A DNA stretch of 64,000 bases from positions 12,501-76,500 of the forward strand of contig NZ_JXMW01000004.1 of assembly GCF_002072215.1 (NCBI RefSeq), written 5' to 3'. A model generated the notes under the pieces. That model had not been told where the DNA came from. It searched no databases and saw only the letters and a program-made list of their open reading frames with translations. The translations under genes were made by a program, and so were the position numbers. Shown one piece after another: positions 28,527 to 39,105 of the stretch. This DNA is from Methanobrevibacter arboriphilus JCM 13429 = DSM 1125. GTDB lineage: Archaea > Methanobacteriota > Methanobacteria > Methanobacteriales > Methanobacteriaceae. Each line of letters starts with the position of its first letter. Position 1 is the stretch's first letter.

Positions 28527-29360
28527 TTATTGCTTTACAGGATTTTCACTTTCACATGGACCCCCCACTAAACAAAGACCACACCCATAAGCCTTTTCTG
28601 TTTCAATTCCAAGAGATTTCACATGTTTTTTTGCTTTTTTGCCATAAGACATATCAAAACATTTTAACTTATCAATACCATCTTCAGAAAGAGCATTTAC
28701 TGGACATCTTTTAATGCAATCTTCACATTTTTCATCATGAAAATGTAAACAGTTAGCTGTACGATTTTCATAAGGTATTATGTCTGATTCAACTACTAAA
28801 TTTGTGACAAATGATAAAAGTAGAACGGCTCTTCCTTTTTCAGTGATAAACCCCCCATTTAAACAGAATGTTCCTAATCCACATGTATAAGCAATATGTT
28901 TTTGAGACCAATTTGAATAAGCATTATCATCAATGACAATCTTAAAAAATTCTTGACTAGAAGGATCAACAACATTATATCCTTTTTCTTTTAAAATATG
29001 AACAATATAGTTAGAAAGGTCAGAAATGAAATCTTTTGCAAAACATCCCATTAAAATCCATTTTTTAGAAGGCATTTTTATTTCTTTATTACTTTCTATG
29101 ATCTCATAACTTAAAGGCAAAACTATAGAGATCACTGTACCATTATCAATGGTTTTTCCATCAAAAAATAATTCATAAGCTTCAGTGGGAGTTAAATGAG
29201 ATTCTTTTATTATCTCTTTAAAGCTATAAAACATTGGATCTTTTACAGATGCAAAACCTATTATAGGTTCTCTAAAAGCATTTCCATCTAAAAAATCAAA
29301 ATAATTTTTCCCTTTTTCTGCCACATATCCTTTAATTTCATTTATCAAAAAATTTTTCAT
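28527..29360 (-). CDS. 4Fe-4S protein related to epoxyqueuosine reductase
   Basis: This 277-residue soluble protein resembles the QueG-like 4Fe-4S proteins of methanogens and other anaerobes. The middle has the family stretch AYTCGLGTFCLNGGFIT. Near the C-terminus are a ferredoxin-type cluster, CEDCIKRCPVNAL with an earlier Cys in NCLHFHDEKC, and a second, shorter group CGLCLVGGPCESENP. The N-terminal 150 residues are the usual unassigned domain of this family. A queuosine function is doubtful because archaea make archaeosine; an oxidoreductase of unknown substrate is safer. AGAAGG precedes the ATG. It converges with the VWA gene, 66 bp away. Confidence 0.75.
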   Translation of the reverse strand: MKNFLINEIKGYVAEKGKNYFDFLDGNAFREPIIGFASVKDPMFYSFKEIIKESHLTPTEAYELFFDGKTIDNGTVISIVLPLSYEIIESNKEIKMPSKKWILMGCFAKDFISDLSNYIVHILKEKGYNVVDPSSQEFFKIVIDDNAYSNWSQKHIAYTCGLGTFCLNGGFITEKGRAVLLLSFVTNLVVESDIIPYENRTANCLHFHDEKCEDCIKRCPVNALSEDGIDKLKCFDMSYGKKAKKHVKSLGIETEKAYGCGLCLVGGPCESENPVKQ

Positions 29361-29454
29361 AAAAAACCTTCTATTTTTAACTTATACTAAGAATTTTTTG
29401 TTTCTTCCATTTTCTAACAGATTCTTGGATATCCTTTTAAAATAAACATCTTTC

Positions 29455-29577
29455 TAATTTATGCTTTTTATTCTATACCTTTTATTCTATGCCTTTTACT
29501 TTATGCTTTTACTTTATGTTTTTTACTTTATGTTTTTTATTTTATGCCTTTTATTTTGTGTTTTTTACTTTATTTGT
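29455..29577. repeat. Degenerate tandem repeat, 15-18 bp
   Basis: Units like TTTTACTTTATGTTTTTTAC and CTTTTATTCTATGC repeat about seven times between the 4Fe-4S gene and the end of the adhesin gene at 29578. On the minus strand it is a purine-rich stretch directly after the adhesin stop, and no coding function is likely. Confidence 0.6.
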
Positions 29578-31404
29578 TTATTTTACACTAAAGCTCTTTA
29601 AAAGATTATTAGAAGACACTTTTAAAGAATTATCATTTTTAACAATAGGTTTTAAAGTATATTTACCTTTTTTAGCTTTTAATTTCATAGTTAATGTTGC
29701 AGACTTAGTTTTATGAACCTTTAAGTTCTTAACAATCCAAGTCAAAATACGAGTCTTCTTATTAAATTTAACATTACCTACAGAAACTTTAGGTTTTTTA
29801 TAAGTAAAACCCTTAGATAATTTATATGTTACTTTGAAACTAGATTTGCTTGGTCCAAGATTAGCTAAATTAGTTTTAAAAGTAACTATTCTTTTTTTAA
29901 CAGATTTAGTATTCTTAATTTTTAGAACACTATAATTTGGAACAGTCAATTTACTAATTTTACTTGAATTAACATAAGAATTATCTCCTTCAAAAGTTGC
30001 ACCAACAGTTAAGTTACCAGCACCCATAACTTTATAATTAAAGGTAGCTAGACCAACACCATTAGTAATAGCTTGACCAATAAATTTATTATTAACATAA
30101 AACTTAATAATCTTACCAGAAATAGCTTTACCCTGAGAATCCTTTAAAATAGCAGTTAATTTAGTAAATTTACCATAAAAACCTTTAAAATTATTAATAG
30201 ATATTATAACACTTTGAGGACCATTATTTAAATAATTTCCTACTTTGTCCATTGATAAAGCACTATTTCCAATTTTTAATCCATTATTAGAATATAAATA
30301 ATTATCAATAATAGTGTATGTTGCACCATCTAAACTTGATATTGACTTTATAGCATAATCCCCTCCCTTTTTATAGTAAGATATTATTTTGTTATTAGTA
30401 ATAGTTGCATATCCTGAGTTACCAGCATAATAAATACCACCATGCCCCTTCATTTCGTCATTATTAGAAAAATCAATGTTACTAACATCAGTTCCCTTAA
30501 CTGTAATGATATTACTAGTAATTATATCATATTTAGAAAATTTTGCAGCATAAGCAAACCCACCTTTACCAATACCAGTTAAAACATTATTAGATATTGT
30601 TGTATTAGATCCCATCCAAGATTCTATTAAGTAGAATATTTCACCATTAGCTACAATATTATTGTTTAAAATCTTTGTATATATTGCACTAGATCCCTCT
30701 ATGTAAATTCCATACATTAAATTAGAATATAAAGATATGTTATTTTTCTCAATAGTTGTATTTTCAGCTGCTGATGAAATACCTGCAACATAATTTTTAC
30801 ACCTCATATTAATTGTATTTCCAGAAATTAGAGTATTTTTAATGTAATTAGAACTTAATGATATTCCATAAGAATAAAGACTTTCAGACAAGCTATTAAA
30901 ATAAATCAAATTATCTAAAATTTTGTTATTTTCACTATAACCCTTAATATTAATACAATTTACACTACTAAGAGTCCCTAAGCTACTAGTTATATTAAAA
31001 AATATTTTCTGAATTATGTTATTTTCAGAATTTTCAATAGTCAATACAGATTCTGGCGAGTTTTTAAAAGGATCATAAACACCCCTAATATTAAGATTTT
31101 TAATTACAGAACCATCAGAACCCTGTATAAGTTTAATATAACCATTTGAAAAAACCGACTTGCTATTTTCTCTATCAATGACTAATCTTTTATCTATGAT
31201 AATAGTTTTTTTATCTAGGTTAGACAATTTTAAAGTATCATTTTCCTTAATACCATCAGTCAAATCTTGTATACGTCCTTCATCATCAAAATAATCATGA
31301 TAATTGGTTTCATTTATAACAATTTCTTTTGAAAAAACAGATCCAGTAAAGCTAATTACAATAATCAAGAAGATAATAGTAATAAAAATTATTTTATTCT
31401 TCAT
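29578..31404 (-). CDS. Adhesin-like protein with NosD-type beta-helix, Ig-like and DUF11-like domains
   Basis: This 608-residue secreted protein has a signal peptide (1-25, ending SVFSKE), an opening segment VINETNYHDYFDD shared by many methanogen adhesins, and a NosD/CASH right-handed beta-helix (about 80-385). An Ig-like module (about 395-480; ILKDSQGKAISGKIIKFYV) and a DUF11-like Lys-rich domain (about 485-608) follow. There is no C-terminal anchor. The Ig-like module is close to the C-terminal ones of the giant adhesin at 5715, so the two probably share a common origin. The start has GAGG exactly 7 nt before ATG. Confidence 0.88.
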   Translation of the reverse strand: MKNKIIFITIIFLIIVISFTGSVFSKEIVINETNYHDYFDDEGRIQDLTDGIKENDTLKLSNLDKKTIIIDKRLVIDRENSKSVFSNGYIKLIQGSDGSVIKNLNIRGVYDPFKNSPESVLTIENSENNIIQKIFFNITSSLGTLSSVNCINIKGYSENNKILDNLIYFNSLSESLYSYGISLSSNYIKNTLISGNTINMRCKNYVAGISSAAENTTIEKNNISLYSNLMYGIYIEGSSAIYTKILNNNIVANGEIFYLIESWMGSNTTISNNVLTGIGKGGFAYAAKFSKYDIITSNIITVKGTDVSNIDFSNNDEMKGHGGIYYAGNSGYATITNNKIISYYKKGGDYAIKSISSLDGATYTIIDNYLYSNNGLKIGNSALSMDKVGNYLNNGPQSVIISINNFKGFYGKFTKLTAILKDSQGKAISGKIIKFYVNNKFIGQAITNGVGLATFNYKVMGAGNLTVGATFEGDNSYVNSSKISKLTVPNYSVLKIKNTKSVKKRIVTFKTNLANLGPSKSSFKVTYKLSKGFTYKKPKVSVGNVKFNKKTRILTWIVKNLKVHKTKSATLTMKLKAKKGKYTLKPIVKNDNSLKVSSNNLLKSFSVK

Positions 31405-32072
31405 AATCTAACCTCTTATAATAAATCAATACATAATAAAAAATTATTTTTATTATTTATAAATTTTACTTTATAAATAATCAAATGTTCTTTAAAAATA
31501 ATAAAATATATAGTAATATTAAAATTTATAAATAATAAAAACTTTAAAAGAGATTTTTCAAAAACATAATAAAAAATTAAATAAAATCATTAAGATTTTA
31601 AAAAATATAAAAAAGAATAAAATGAGTAAAAAAATTATAAATCCTCATAAAATAATAGAAAATTTCAAAATGTATTTTTAATCCTGTTTTTTCCAAAGCT
31701 AACTGTGAATATACTCATCACTACTAAAACTATAGCCAATAAAATATTGAAATAACTATCATAAAAATAATAAATAAGATACAAACTATTGTTTAATAAA
31801 GTGTTTCTTCAAGAATTATTAATAGCTGGAAATACTAGCAAAGTTTCATGAGAAAGATATACACTTAGCTATTGCTAAAGACATTGATAAATATAGAAAA
31901 TAAGAAAAACTCGTACTAAGATCGAGGAAAAAAATAGTGATAAATAGAATAGGTGAGACCTTATTCTAAAAAAATTAATAAAAACATGCTAAAAAAGAAA
32001 TAATATAATTTGGAAGGATGGAAAAAATTAAATTTTCCTTCCTAAAAGAAAAAAATAGTTTTTTATAATTTT
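31405..32072. other. Intergenic region with a possible decayed ORF
   Basis: No intact gene is visible. On the plus strand at about 31797-31903, two overlapping frames together read KVFLQELLIAGNTSK then FHEKDIHLAIAKDIDK before a stop. This region is richer in GC and codon-like than its surroundings, so it may be the tail of a broken gene. A T-rich stretch beside 32060 on the minus strand follows the propeller gene and may terminate it. Confidence 0.3.
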
Positions 32073-34346
32073 TTATACACTAACATATCTTAAAGTAACT
32101 TTAGATTTTAATAAATTTCCAACTTTATCACTAACTATATTTTTAGGAATAGTGAGGAAATATTTAGTCTTTTTAGTTATTTTAGGAACTTTCATGTACA
32201 AATAATTATTTTTAACAGCAAACTTCACTGTAATTTTTTTACCTTTACTATTTTTAACAAGCAACTTTTTAAGATATTTAGAATTTATCTTAATACTTTC
32301 AGAAAATCTGATTTTAAGTGTTTGTTTTTTAGCTCTAACCTTCTTATAAGACTTAGTATTCTTATCTAAAACTTTAGGACTTGTTTTATCAATAGTATAT
32401 TTAACAGTTTTCACTTTAGAATTTTTACCAAGAGTATCTTTAAAGTAGTAGCTAATAGTAGATGTTTTAGTAACAGTAATCGGACTTGTGTAAACTTTGT
32501 ATGAACCTGAACCTACTTTATAGTATAATGTTTTTCCTGTTTGTTTTGGAAGTGAAACTTTCAAATTCTTATTATAAGCTCCTGATGCAATAGAAGGATT
32601 ACCTGGAACATAATTCTTATTAATTGTATAACTAAAAGATTTAACACTAGAAGTATTACCACTAGCATCTTCATAATAATAACTTAAACTAGAAGACTTA
32701 CCAATAGTGATAGGGCCATTATAAACCATATAATTTCCATTATCAATTTTATAATAGATTTTAAGACCATTTTCAGTTGGTAAGGAAACTTTTAAATCAT
32801 TATAATAAGAACCACTGGAAACAGAAGGATTGCCAGGAACAAAATTATTCCTAATCACATAATTTAAAACAGTAACATTAGAAAACTGACCATCACCAAC
32901 AACATCAGCATCATAACCAACAATTCTAAGAACACAAGATTCATTAACAATTATCTCAGAACCAGTAAGTAAAATTCTTGTTGGAGAAGTTCTAGGATCA
33001 CTACCATCAATAGTATAATAAATCACACCTTTATCAACACTAACTTTAACAGTCACATTATTAAAGTAAGTACCAGAATCACCATCAACATCAACAACCG
33101 GAGGAACAAAATCATCAGCAATAGCATACAATTGACCACCAGCAGTAAAATACAAAGTACCATCAGCACCAATCACAGGATTATAAGCTCCTTCAACCTC
33201 ATAACTCCACAAAAGAACACCATTACGATATGCAGACACACGAGAAGATTCAGCAACATAAATAGTACCATCAGCACCAATAGCAATATTTTCTGCAGAA
33301 TCTCCAACAGAAGCATTATGAGTGTTACTACCTAAAATATTTCCACTATTAGCATCAATAATAATGTTTGATAAATAAATAAGCCCATTATTAGACACAC
33401 TTAATTCAGGTGATGTGCGTGGAGCTGATGGAAAAGTTTGAGAATAATAATATAAAAATAAATTTTCACTTATCCATTTTTGAGTACCATCAGTATTCAC
33501 AGCAATAACATATTTTTCAGAATTAGTGTTAGCATTGGTACCTTTATCAACAATAGCATAAATAATTCCATCATTACCAATTGTAATAGCAAAAAAACGA
33601 TAATCTGTGAGAATTCTTTCATAACTACCATTAAGTGGGTTTATTTTATATAAGCCTCCTGCTGTTGTACTACCAAACATTGATCCAAATATAACATATC
33701 CATTAGGATCAATAAGTGGCAAAGTAACAGAACGAGGCAAAGTAATATTGAATATTAATTCACCATCCGGAGTAACAGCAAAAAAATTATTACCTGTTGA
33801 CGTAGGAGAACGATAGCTATTAACATATATTGTGCCATCAGATCCAATTACTGGAGAAGTAGGGTACTTTGTAGCACCAGTTGGTTTTACTCCAATATCA
33901 AATCTCCATTTTTCAGTTCCATCATAATTAATTGCATACAATACTCCTTTAGTAAAAACATAAATAGTTTCATTATTTCCTATTGTAGGATAATAAGCTG
34001 CACTTCCACTTTCATTAATTAAACTATATTCCCATTTAACTGAACCATTTGCATAAAATGCATAAACCATATTATCTTTTGCACCATATATTGTACCATC
34101 AGACCCAATAGAAATATACAAATCAGAAGGAATAGTTTTATTATACTTAGTATTATTAGTTTGAGGACCAGCATAATCTGATTGTCCAGTTCCATTAACA
34201 CCATTATAACCAGGACTTGGAGAATCCGCAGGACCAGTATAATTAAAATTAGTTGCATTAGTCTCTTCTGCAGAAACACCTGTTAAAACACAGCACACTG
34301 CAAAAAACAAAATAATCAACAAAGAAAAAAATTTAAAGTTAACCAT
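32073..34346 (-). CDS. Secreted PQQ-like beta-propeller protein with chitobiase-like and Ig-like domains
   Basis: This surface protein of about 757 residues starts at ATG 34346, after CGTGATAATT. A signal peptide ends TGVSAEE. Residues about 70-400 are PQQ/WD-like propeller blades, each with SDGTIYxxx and xNxDGTEKWRF motifs. A chitobiase/hexosaminidase C-terminal-type module (about 415-480; YYTIDGSDPRTSP) is followed by two copies of a related 73-residue module beginning FVPGNPSVSSGSY and YVPGNPSIASGAY. The C-terminal 110 residues resemble a Big_5-type Ig-like domain (DKTSPKVLDKN...IRFSESI). No catalytic residues are evident. PQQ binding is unlikely; the fold is commonly used as an extracellular binding scaffold. 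Confidence 0.85.
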   Translation of the reverse strand: MVNFKFFSLLIILFFAVCCVLTGVSAEETNATNFNYTGPADSPSPGYNGVNGTGQSDYAGPQTNNTKYNKTIPSDLYISIGSDGTIYGAKDNMVYAFYANGSVKWEYSLINESGSAAYYPTIGNNETIYVFTKGVLYAINYDGTEKWRFDIGVKPTGATKYPTSPVIGSDGTIYVNSYRSPTSTGNNFFAVTPDGELIFNITLPRSVTLPLIDPNGYVIFGSMFGSTTAGGLYKINPLNGSYERILTDYRFFAITIGNDGIIYAIVDKGTNANTNSEKYVIAVNTDGTQKWISENLFLYYYSQTFPSAPRTSPELSVSNNGLIYLSNIIIDANSGNILGSNTHNASVGDSAENIAIGADGTIYVAESSRVSAYRNGVLLWSYEVEGAYNPVIGADGTLYFTAGGQLYAIADDFVPPVVDVDGDSGTYFNNVTVKVSVDKGVIYYTIDGSDPRTSPTRILLTGSEIIVNESCVLRIVGYDADVVGDGQFSNVTVLNYVIRNNFVPGNPSVSSGSYYNDLKVSLPTENGLKIYYKIDNGNYMVYNGPITIGKSSSLSYYYEDASGNTSSVKSFSYTINKNYVPGNPSIASGAYNKNLKVSLPKQTGKTLYYKVGSGSYKVYTSPITVTKTSTISYYFKDTLGKNSKVKTVKYTIDKTSPKVLDKNTKSYKKVRAKKQTLKIRFSESIKINSKYLKKLLVKNSKGKKITVKFAVKNNYLYMKVPKITKKTKYFLTIPKNIVSDKVGNLLKSKVTLRYVSV

Positions 34347-34433
34347 AATTATCACGCATTTTTAAAAATATAAAAAAATTAAAAAATAAAAAAGTCATTA
34401 AATAACAATTAATGACCACAATTATTATTTTAT

Positions 34434-35384
34434 TTAGCTTGGAAATTCAGTTCCATTTAGAGTATTATTATCCCACTCACTAGAAAATCCAAATAAAGTC
34501 AATAGATCTCCTTCTCCTCCAAAGAAATCATTATTAACTACTATAACTGGGTTAGGACTTGGATCATTAACTAAATCTCCAACTTCTACAGCACTATTAT
34601 TTCCTTGAATTGTATTATCATCTAAATTCAAGTAAGCATAGTTCGGAGTATCAAAAGCTATTCCTATATTGCTTGAGTTAATAGTATTACCAGTAATAGT
34701 TGCATTTACAATACCATTGGTTGTAGCCATTCTACCAACAAATTGTATTCCATAGTTACTAACATCTGTAATAATATTGCTATCAATAGTTCCTAGGAAG
34801 TTTCCTCCAATGAACATACCAAAGTTAACATCACTTATTGTGTTGTTAGCTATAGTAGATGGTGAAAGAGAGCTTAAATCACCTAATGAAGAGTGGTGAA
34901 CTAAGGATATTCCATTACCATTACCAACAGTCATATTAGTAATTGTATTACCAACAATAGTAACATCAGAAGATGCTCCGAAGAGATTTACTCCAGCACT
35001 ACCATCTGAAATAGTACAGTTACTTATAGTAACACCAACAGTATTATTGCCCCTAATACCGTTTTGAGCATTAGCTATTATGGTAAAATTGTAAATTGAA
35101 AAACCAACAGTATTATCAATGATAAAAATGTGGTTAATACCATTTCCATAAAGAGTAGCTCCATTACCATTTAAAGTAAGATTTTCAACTGTACTAGGCA
35201 CAGTTACAGTAAAATTACTGTAATCTCCATTAGGATCAAAGCTTAATACTGTATTATTATTTGCATTTGAAATATTACCTTGTGCCGAAGTTGTATTAGT
35301 AACATCATATGCCCATGCAGAGCTAGAAGCACATGCAAATAGTAATAGCATCAAAGCTGATCCCATTAAAATTTTAGTTTTCAT
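34434..35384 (-). CDS. Small secreted beta-helix protein
   Basis: This 316-residue protein has a clear signal peptide (1-26, ending SSAWAYD) and a single NosD/CASH-type right-handed beta-helix with short repeats (GNTINSSNIGIAF, NNTISDVNFGMF). It has no Ig-like domains or membrane anchor, so it may be a released or wall-associated protein. It uses more Ala and Gly than neighbouring adhesins and has fewer sequons. AAAAGGAG lies 11 nt before ATG. Its stop is only 87 bp before the start of the propeller gene at 34346 on the same strand, so the two could be co-transcribed. Confidence 0.82.
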   Translation of the reverse strand: MKTKILMGSALMLLLFACASSSAWAYDVTNTTSAQGNISNANNNTVLSFDPNGDYSNFTVTVPSTVENLTLNGNGATLYGNGINHIFIIDNTVGFSIYNFTIIANAQNGIRGNNTVGVTISNCTISDGSAGVNLFGASSDVTIVGNTITNMTVGNGNGISLVHHSSLGDLSSLSPSTIANNTISDVNFGMFIGGNFLGTIDSNIITDVSNYGIQFVGRMATTNGIVNATITGNTINSSNIGIAFDTPNYAYLNLDDNTIQGNNSAVEVGDLVNDPSPNPVIVVNNDFFGGEGDLLTLFGFSSEWDNNTLNGTEFPS

Positions 35385-35832
35385 ATTTTGTTGTTCTCCT
35401 TTTTATTTTTTTTATTTAAAAATTGAAAGCGAACAAAAAACCCTTAGACATTATAAAGCTATTAACATGAAAGTAAATAATTTTATAATATTTCAATTAA
35501 AGCATTTTTAGAGTAATCTAAGCTTTCAATTTAAATAAATCTTAAAAAATTCCCTATTTAAAAAAATAAAAAAATAATAATAAACAAATATAATTTTATA
35601 AGATTTTCAAATATAACATACATATGATAATAAAAAAAGATTTCTCTTTTTATAATCATATCTATGATATGAATTTATTTACAATACGATATAAATGTTA
35701 CGATTCAAAACTAAAACATACCTCATATAACACTAAAATTTTAATCATTTATCTTAAAGATAATATGATATATCTTATCATTTTAGATGAAAAATTACTT
35801 AAATTTAGAAATATGATTATATGAAGTTTCTT
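35385..35832. other. Intergenic spacer upstream of the small beta-helix gene
   Basis: No convincing gene is present. GAAAGCG(35427-35433) and two AAGCATTTTTAGAG/AGCTTTCAATTT stretches contain loose inverted repeats (TTGAAAGC/GCTTTCAA at about 35422 and 35521). A 66-codon plus-strand ORF at 35624-35824 has no ribosome-binding site or recognisable family and is probably chance. Confidence 0.35.
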
Positions 35833-38800
35833 TTAGATTTTGAATTTCACTGCGTTGTTTATATAATCACTTTCAGTTATTTTTTTGTTATAATTCAACC
35901 ATAGGTATTTATAAAGTGAGCGATGTGTAGAGTATTTAAAGAAATTAATCTTAATTGTAACACTTTTACCAACACCAATAGACGGAACTGTGATTTCCAT
36001 AATATGATTATCATCATACCACATTAAAATCGTACTAGACTTTGCAACAGCACTACCAATATTACGAATTGTAATACTATAAATATTATCACTTCTTTTA
36101 ATATCAGTAACCTTCAAATCAGGAAGATACTTATAATAATCATCCTTGAAAGTGAAATAATTATTATTATAATTATCCTCACTTACTTTCTTATTATAAT
36201 TTAGTGTAACATACTTAGTCAAACGCTCACCAGTTGTTTGATTAGTAAAACCTATACCCCAGTCCTCATCATGATTACGATGATCTTCATTAAAGAAAAA
36301 CACAGTTAAAGATACACTTCCACCAACTTTTAAAGATGGAACATCAATAATCTTATAATGCTCATCAGTAAGAGCCATTTTAAGTTGAGAAGCACCAACA
36401 GCTTTACCACCCTCATTTTTAATAGTCACATTATAAATAGTATGATTATAATACTTAGGATCATTCGGATACTTATCAGCTAAAAACAAACGAACAATAC
36501 TAGTAACAACCAAATCACCACCACGAACAACAGATTTCAAACCAGAAGAACTAGGACTATAAGAATTACGAGTAATAGAATTCTTAAACTTCACAATATT
36601 ATTATTATAATTAGACTCCTCTGCCACCTTATTAAAATTAACCTTTGCAAACTTACTCTTAGAGATTAAATTCTTGAAAAATTTAACTTTAACCCATTTA
36701 GATTTACCTGAACCTATTTTAGAAACCTTAACAGAATTATATTTTTTACCATAATAAACAATTAAAGAAGATTTAGAAGAGCTACTTTTACCAATATTTT
36801 TAATCTTAACATAACAATAAGAACCCTTAACCTTAGTAGAAGTAATAACAAGATCAACATTAGACTTACCGATTATAGAACTTCTAAACTTAACTTTATT
36901 ATTATAATAATCAGACTCTTTGGATAACTTCTTATAATTAATCTCAGCAACTTTGGTTTTACTAGCTAAATTTTTATAAAATTTAACTTTAAGTATTTTA
37001 GTTTGACCTTTACCTATCTTAGGCACACTAACAACTTTATAATTTTTCTTATTATAATAAACTAATAAATTACATTTAGAAGATACAGCATTACCAATAT
37101 TTTTAACTTTAACATACACAAAGCCATTTTTTGTTTTAGTGGAAACTATTTTCAAATCTGGAAGAACAATAGGCTTAGGTTTAACAGCTTTACTAGCCTT
37201 ACCACTACTACCACTACTATTACTATTATTCTGACCATTATTTTCTAAAATATAGTTAAAAGTATATATAGGTGAAGGATTACCAGACACATCAACAGCT
37301 ATTAAACGAAGAACAGTACTTTTATTTATTAACAAAGAACCATTCCATAAATTACCCCCTATAACTGGGTTAGAACCATCAATAGTATAATAAATAAATC
37401 CTTCTTCATTTATTGTTACATTAACAGTGATAGTCTTATTATACCTGCCACTTGGATTATTAACACTAATATATGGAGCCTTTTTATCATCAACAGTTAC
37501 AATAAGTGTGAAAACATCGATATGATTACCTGTAGCAATAGTTAAACTAACAGTATAGTTCCCATTACTACTATACCTATGTGTTGGATTTCTCTCAGAT
37601 GAAAATGTTCCATCTCCAAAATCCCAATAATAATAAAAACCATTACCATTAGTTCTATCAGTAAACTCAACATCCAAATTAGAACTATTATAAGTAAAAT
37701 TCGCAACAGCTTTATTAAGAGCATATAAATTGTTTTCATCAACAAAATAAATAGTACCATCATTACCAATTATTATAGGACTTTTAACTGTACCTGTAGT
37801 CTTTTTCCATTTAAGAGTACCATTAGGGTTAATAGCTAAAATACCTGAAGTAGTACTTAGATAAATCACCCCATTTTTATCAATAACTGGACTAACATAA
37901 GATGAAGCAACACCACCATGATTATATTTCCATAAGATATTTCCATTATAAATTGCATATAACGCATTATTATAAACAATATATATAGTTCCATTAGAAC
38001 TAATAGCTGGAGAGCCAAAGGCATTTAGCCCAGTGCTATTATCTCCCCATTTCCATAAAAGCTCTCCTTCAGGAGAAAAAGCATATAAACTAGTATTATT
38101 TATATAAAAATATTCCCATGTGAAATTATAAGGATAAGGACCATCTATATATCCATGAAAGATTTGACCACGAACTAATCCTTCATTCCATTCTCTACAA
38201 GTTGTTATATAAACAGTACCATCACTAGCAACTGTTATGGAATTATATTGAATTGAAGCACCATTTTGATCAAAAATATTCTCCCATAAAATATTACCAT
38301 TACTTGTATTTACACAAATAAGCACAATACCTGTCTGATAAAAACTACCTACATCCAGATCATGAAGATCAGTTATATATAACCTACCATTAGATACAAC
38401 AGGAGTCCCAAGAATATAAGGTTTTGTTATTATATTAACTCCACTCATTCGATCAACAGATCCATGAATTTGAATACTCCACCTTAAAACACCATTCTTA
38501 TTAACAGAACCTAAAATACCATTTTTAGTAGTAAAATAAATATTTTCATATTCATCTAGAACCGGTGAAGAACCAGAATTCTGATCTCCAAGAGATCCAA
38601 TGGTATACTTCCAATTTAAACTTCCATTAGGATTGATCGAGTATAATATATTTGCTCGATTAATAACATAAATAGCTCCACTTTCACCAACAACAGGAGA
38701 GTTTAATATAGTAGTTCCAGTGTTAAATTTCCATTTAAGAGAACCATCCTTGTTAAAAGCAGACACATTACCATTATTTTCACAAACATAGATAGTATTA

Positions 38801-39105
38801 CCATCTTTGCTTAAAACTGGTGAGCCTGAAACATTTAACTTATTAGTCCATTGAGTTATATTGGAATCAACACCTGCATTTTCAGAAGAACTAGATTTAC
38901 TAGTTGAGGACTTTGTCTCAGCAACCGAATAGCTTGTTTTATCAACCGAAGAATCATTTACACCAATTAAAGAATCATTTCCCACATTATTGGTTGAATT
39001 TTCATCTGCAGCAACAAAATTTAAAGCAGAAACACAAATCAAAACTAAAGATACTAAAAACAATATTCTTGACAGATTCGTTAATCTTATTGACTTAACA
39101 TTCAT
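35833..39105 (-). CDS. Large secreted PQQ-like propeller protein with PKD, chitobiase-like and CARDB domains
   Basis: This 1090-residue surface protein has a signal peptide (about 1-33, ending NFVAADE) and a Ser-rich linker. Propeller blades cover about residues 80-470 (NGNVSAFNKDGSLKWKF type). A PKD domain (about 470-545; YYWDFGDGTFSSERNPTHRY) and a chitobiase-like module (about 548-625; YYTIDGSNPVIGG) come next. Four CARDB-type adhesion repeats fill the rest (LPDLKIVSTKTKNGFVYVKV; each ends in a YNN motif). There is no membrane anchor. It shares its propeller and chitobiase-like parts with the 32073 protein, so these are paralogues with different tails. Likely extracellular binding to glycans or host surfaces. 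Confidence 0.88.
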   Translation of the reverse strand: MNVKSIRLTNLSRILFLVSLVLICVSALNFVAADENSTNNVGNDSLIGVNDSSVDKTSYSVAETKSSTSKSSSSENAGVDSNITQWTNKLNVSGSPVLSKDGNTIYVCENNGNVSAFNKDGSLKWKFNTGTTILNSPVVGESGAIYVINRANILYSINPNGSLNWKYTIGSLGDQNSGSSPVLDEYENIYFTTKNGILGSVNKNGVLRWSIQIHGSVDRMSGVNIITKPYILGTPVVSNGRLYITDLHDLDVGSFYQTGIVLICVNTSNGNILWENIFDQNGASIQYNSITVASDGTVYITTCREWNEGLVRGQIFHGYIDGPYPYNFTWEYFYINNTSLYAFSPEGELLWKWGDNSTGLNAFGSPAISSNGTIYIVYNNALYAIYNGNILWKYNHGGVASSYVSPVIDKNGVIYLSTTSGILAINPNGTLKWKKTTGTVKSPIIIGNDGTIYFVDENNLYALNKAVANFTYNSSNLDVEFTDRTNGNGFYYYWDFGDGTFSSERNPTHRYSSNGNYTVSLTIATGNHIDVFTLIVTVDDKKAPYISVNNPSGRYNKTITVNVTINEEGFIYYTIDGSNPVIGGNLWNGSLLINKSTVLRLIAVDVSGNPSPIYTFNYILENNGQNNSNSSGSSGKASKAVKPKPIVLPDLKIVSTKTKNGFVYVKVKNIGNAVSSKCNLLVYYNKKNYKVVSVPKIGKGQTKILKVKFYKNLASKTKVAEINYKKLSKESDYYNNKVKFRSSIIGKSNVDLVITSTKVKGSYCYVKIKNIGKSSSSKSSLIVYYGKKYNSVKVSKIGSGKSKWVKVKFFKNLISKSKFAKVNFNKVAEESNYNNNIVKFKNSITRNSYSPSSSGLKSVVRGGDLVVTSIVRLFLADKYPNDPKYYNHTIYNVTIKNEGGKAVGASQLKMALTDEHYKIIDVPSLKVGGSVSLTVFFFNEDHRNHDEDWGIGFTNQTTGERLTKYVTLNYNKKVSEDNYNNNYFTFKDDYYKYLPDLKVTDIKRSDNIYSITIRNIGSAVAKSSTILMWYDDNHIMEITVPSIGVGKSVTIKINFFKYSTHRSLYKYLWLNYNKKITESDYINNAVKFKI

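Noticed and set aside
31797-31903. Transposase or integrase fragment
   Set aside because: The two short frames resemble protein sequence but no catalytic motif or terminal repeat was seen; left as a possible decayed ORF.
35624-35824. 66-codon plus-strand ORF
   Set aside because: It has no ribosome-binding site, no recognisable motif and lies in AT-rich spacer; Ile, Lys and Tyr dominate as in random AT-rich DNA.
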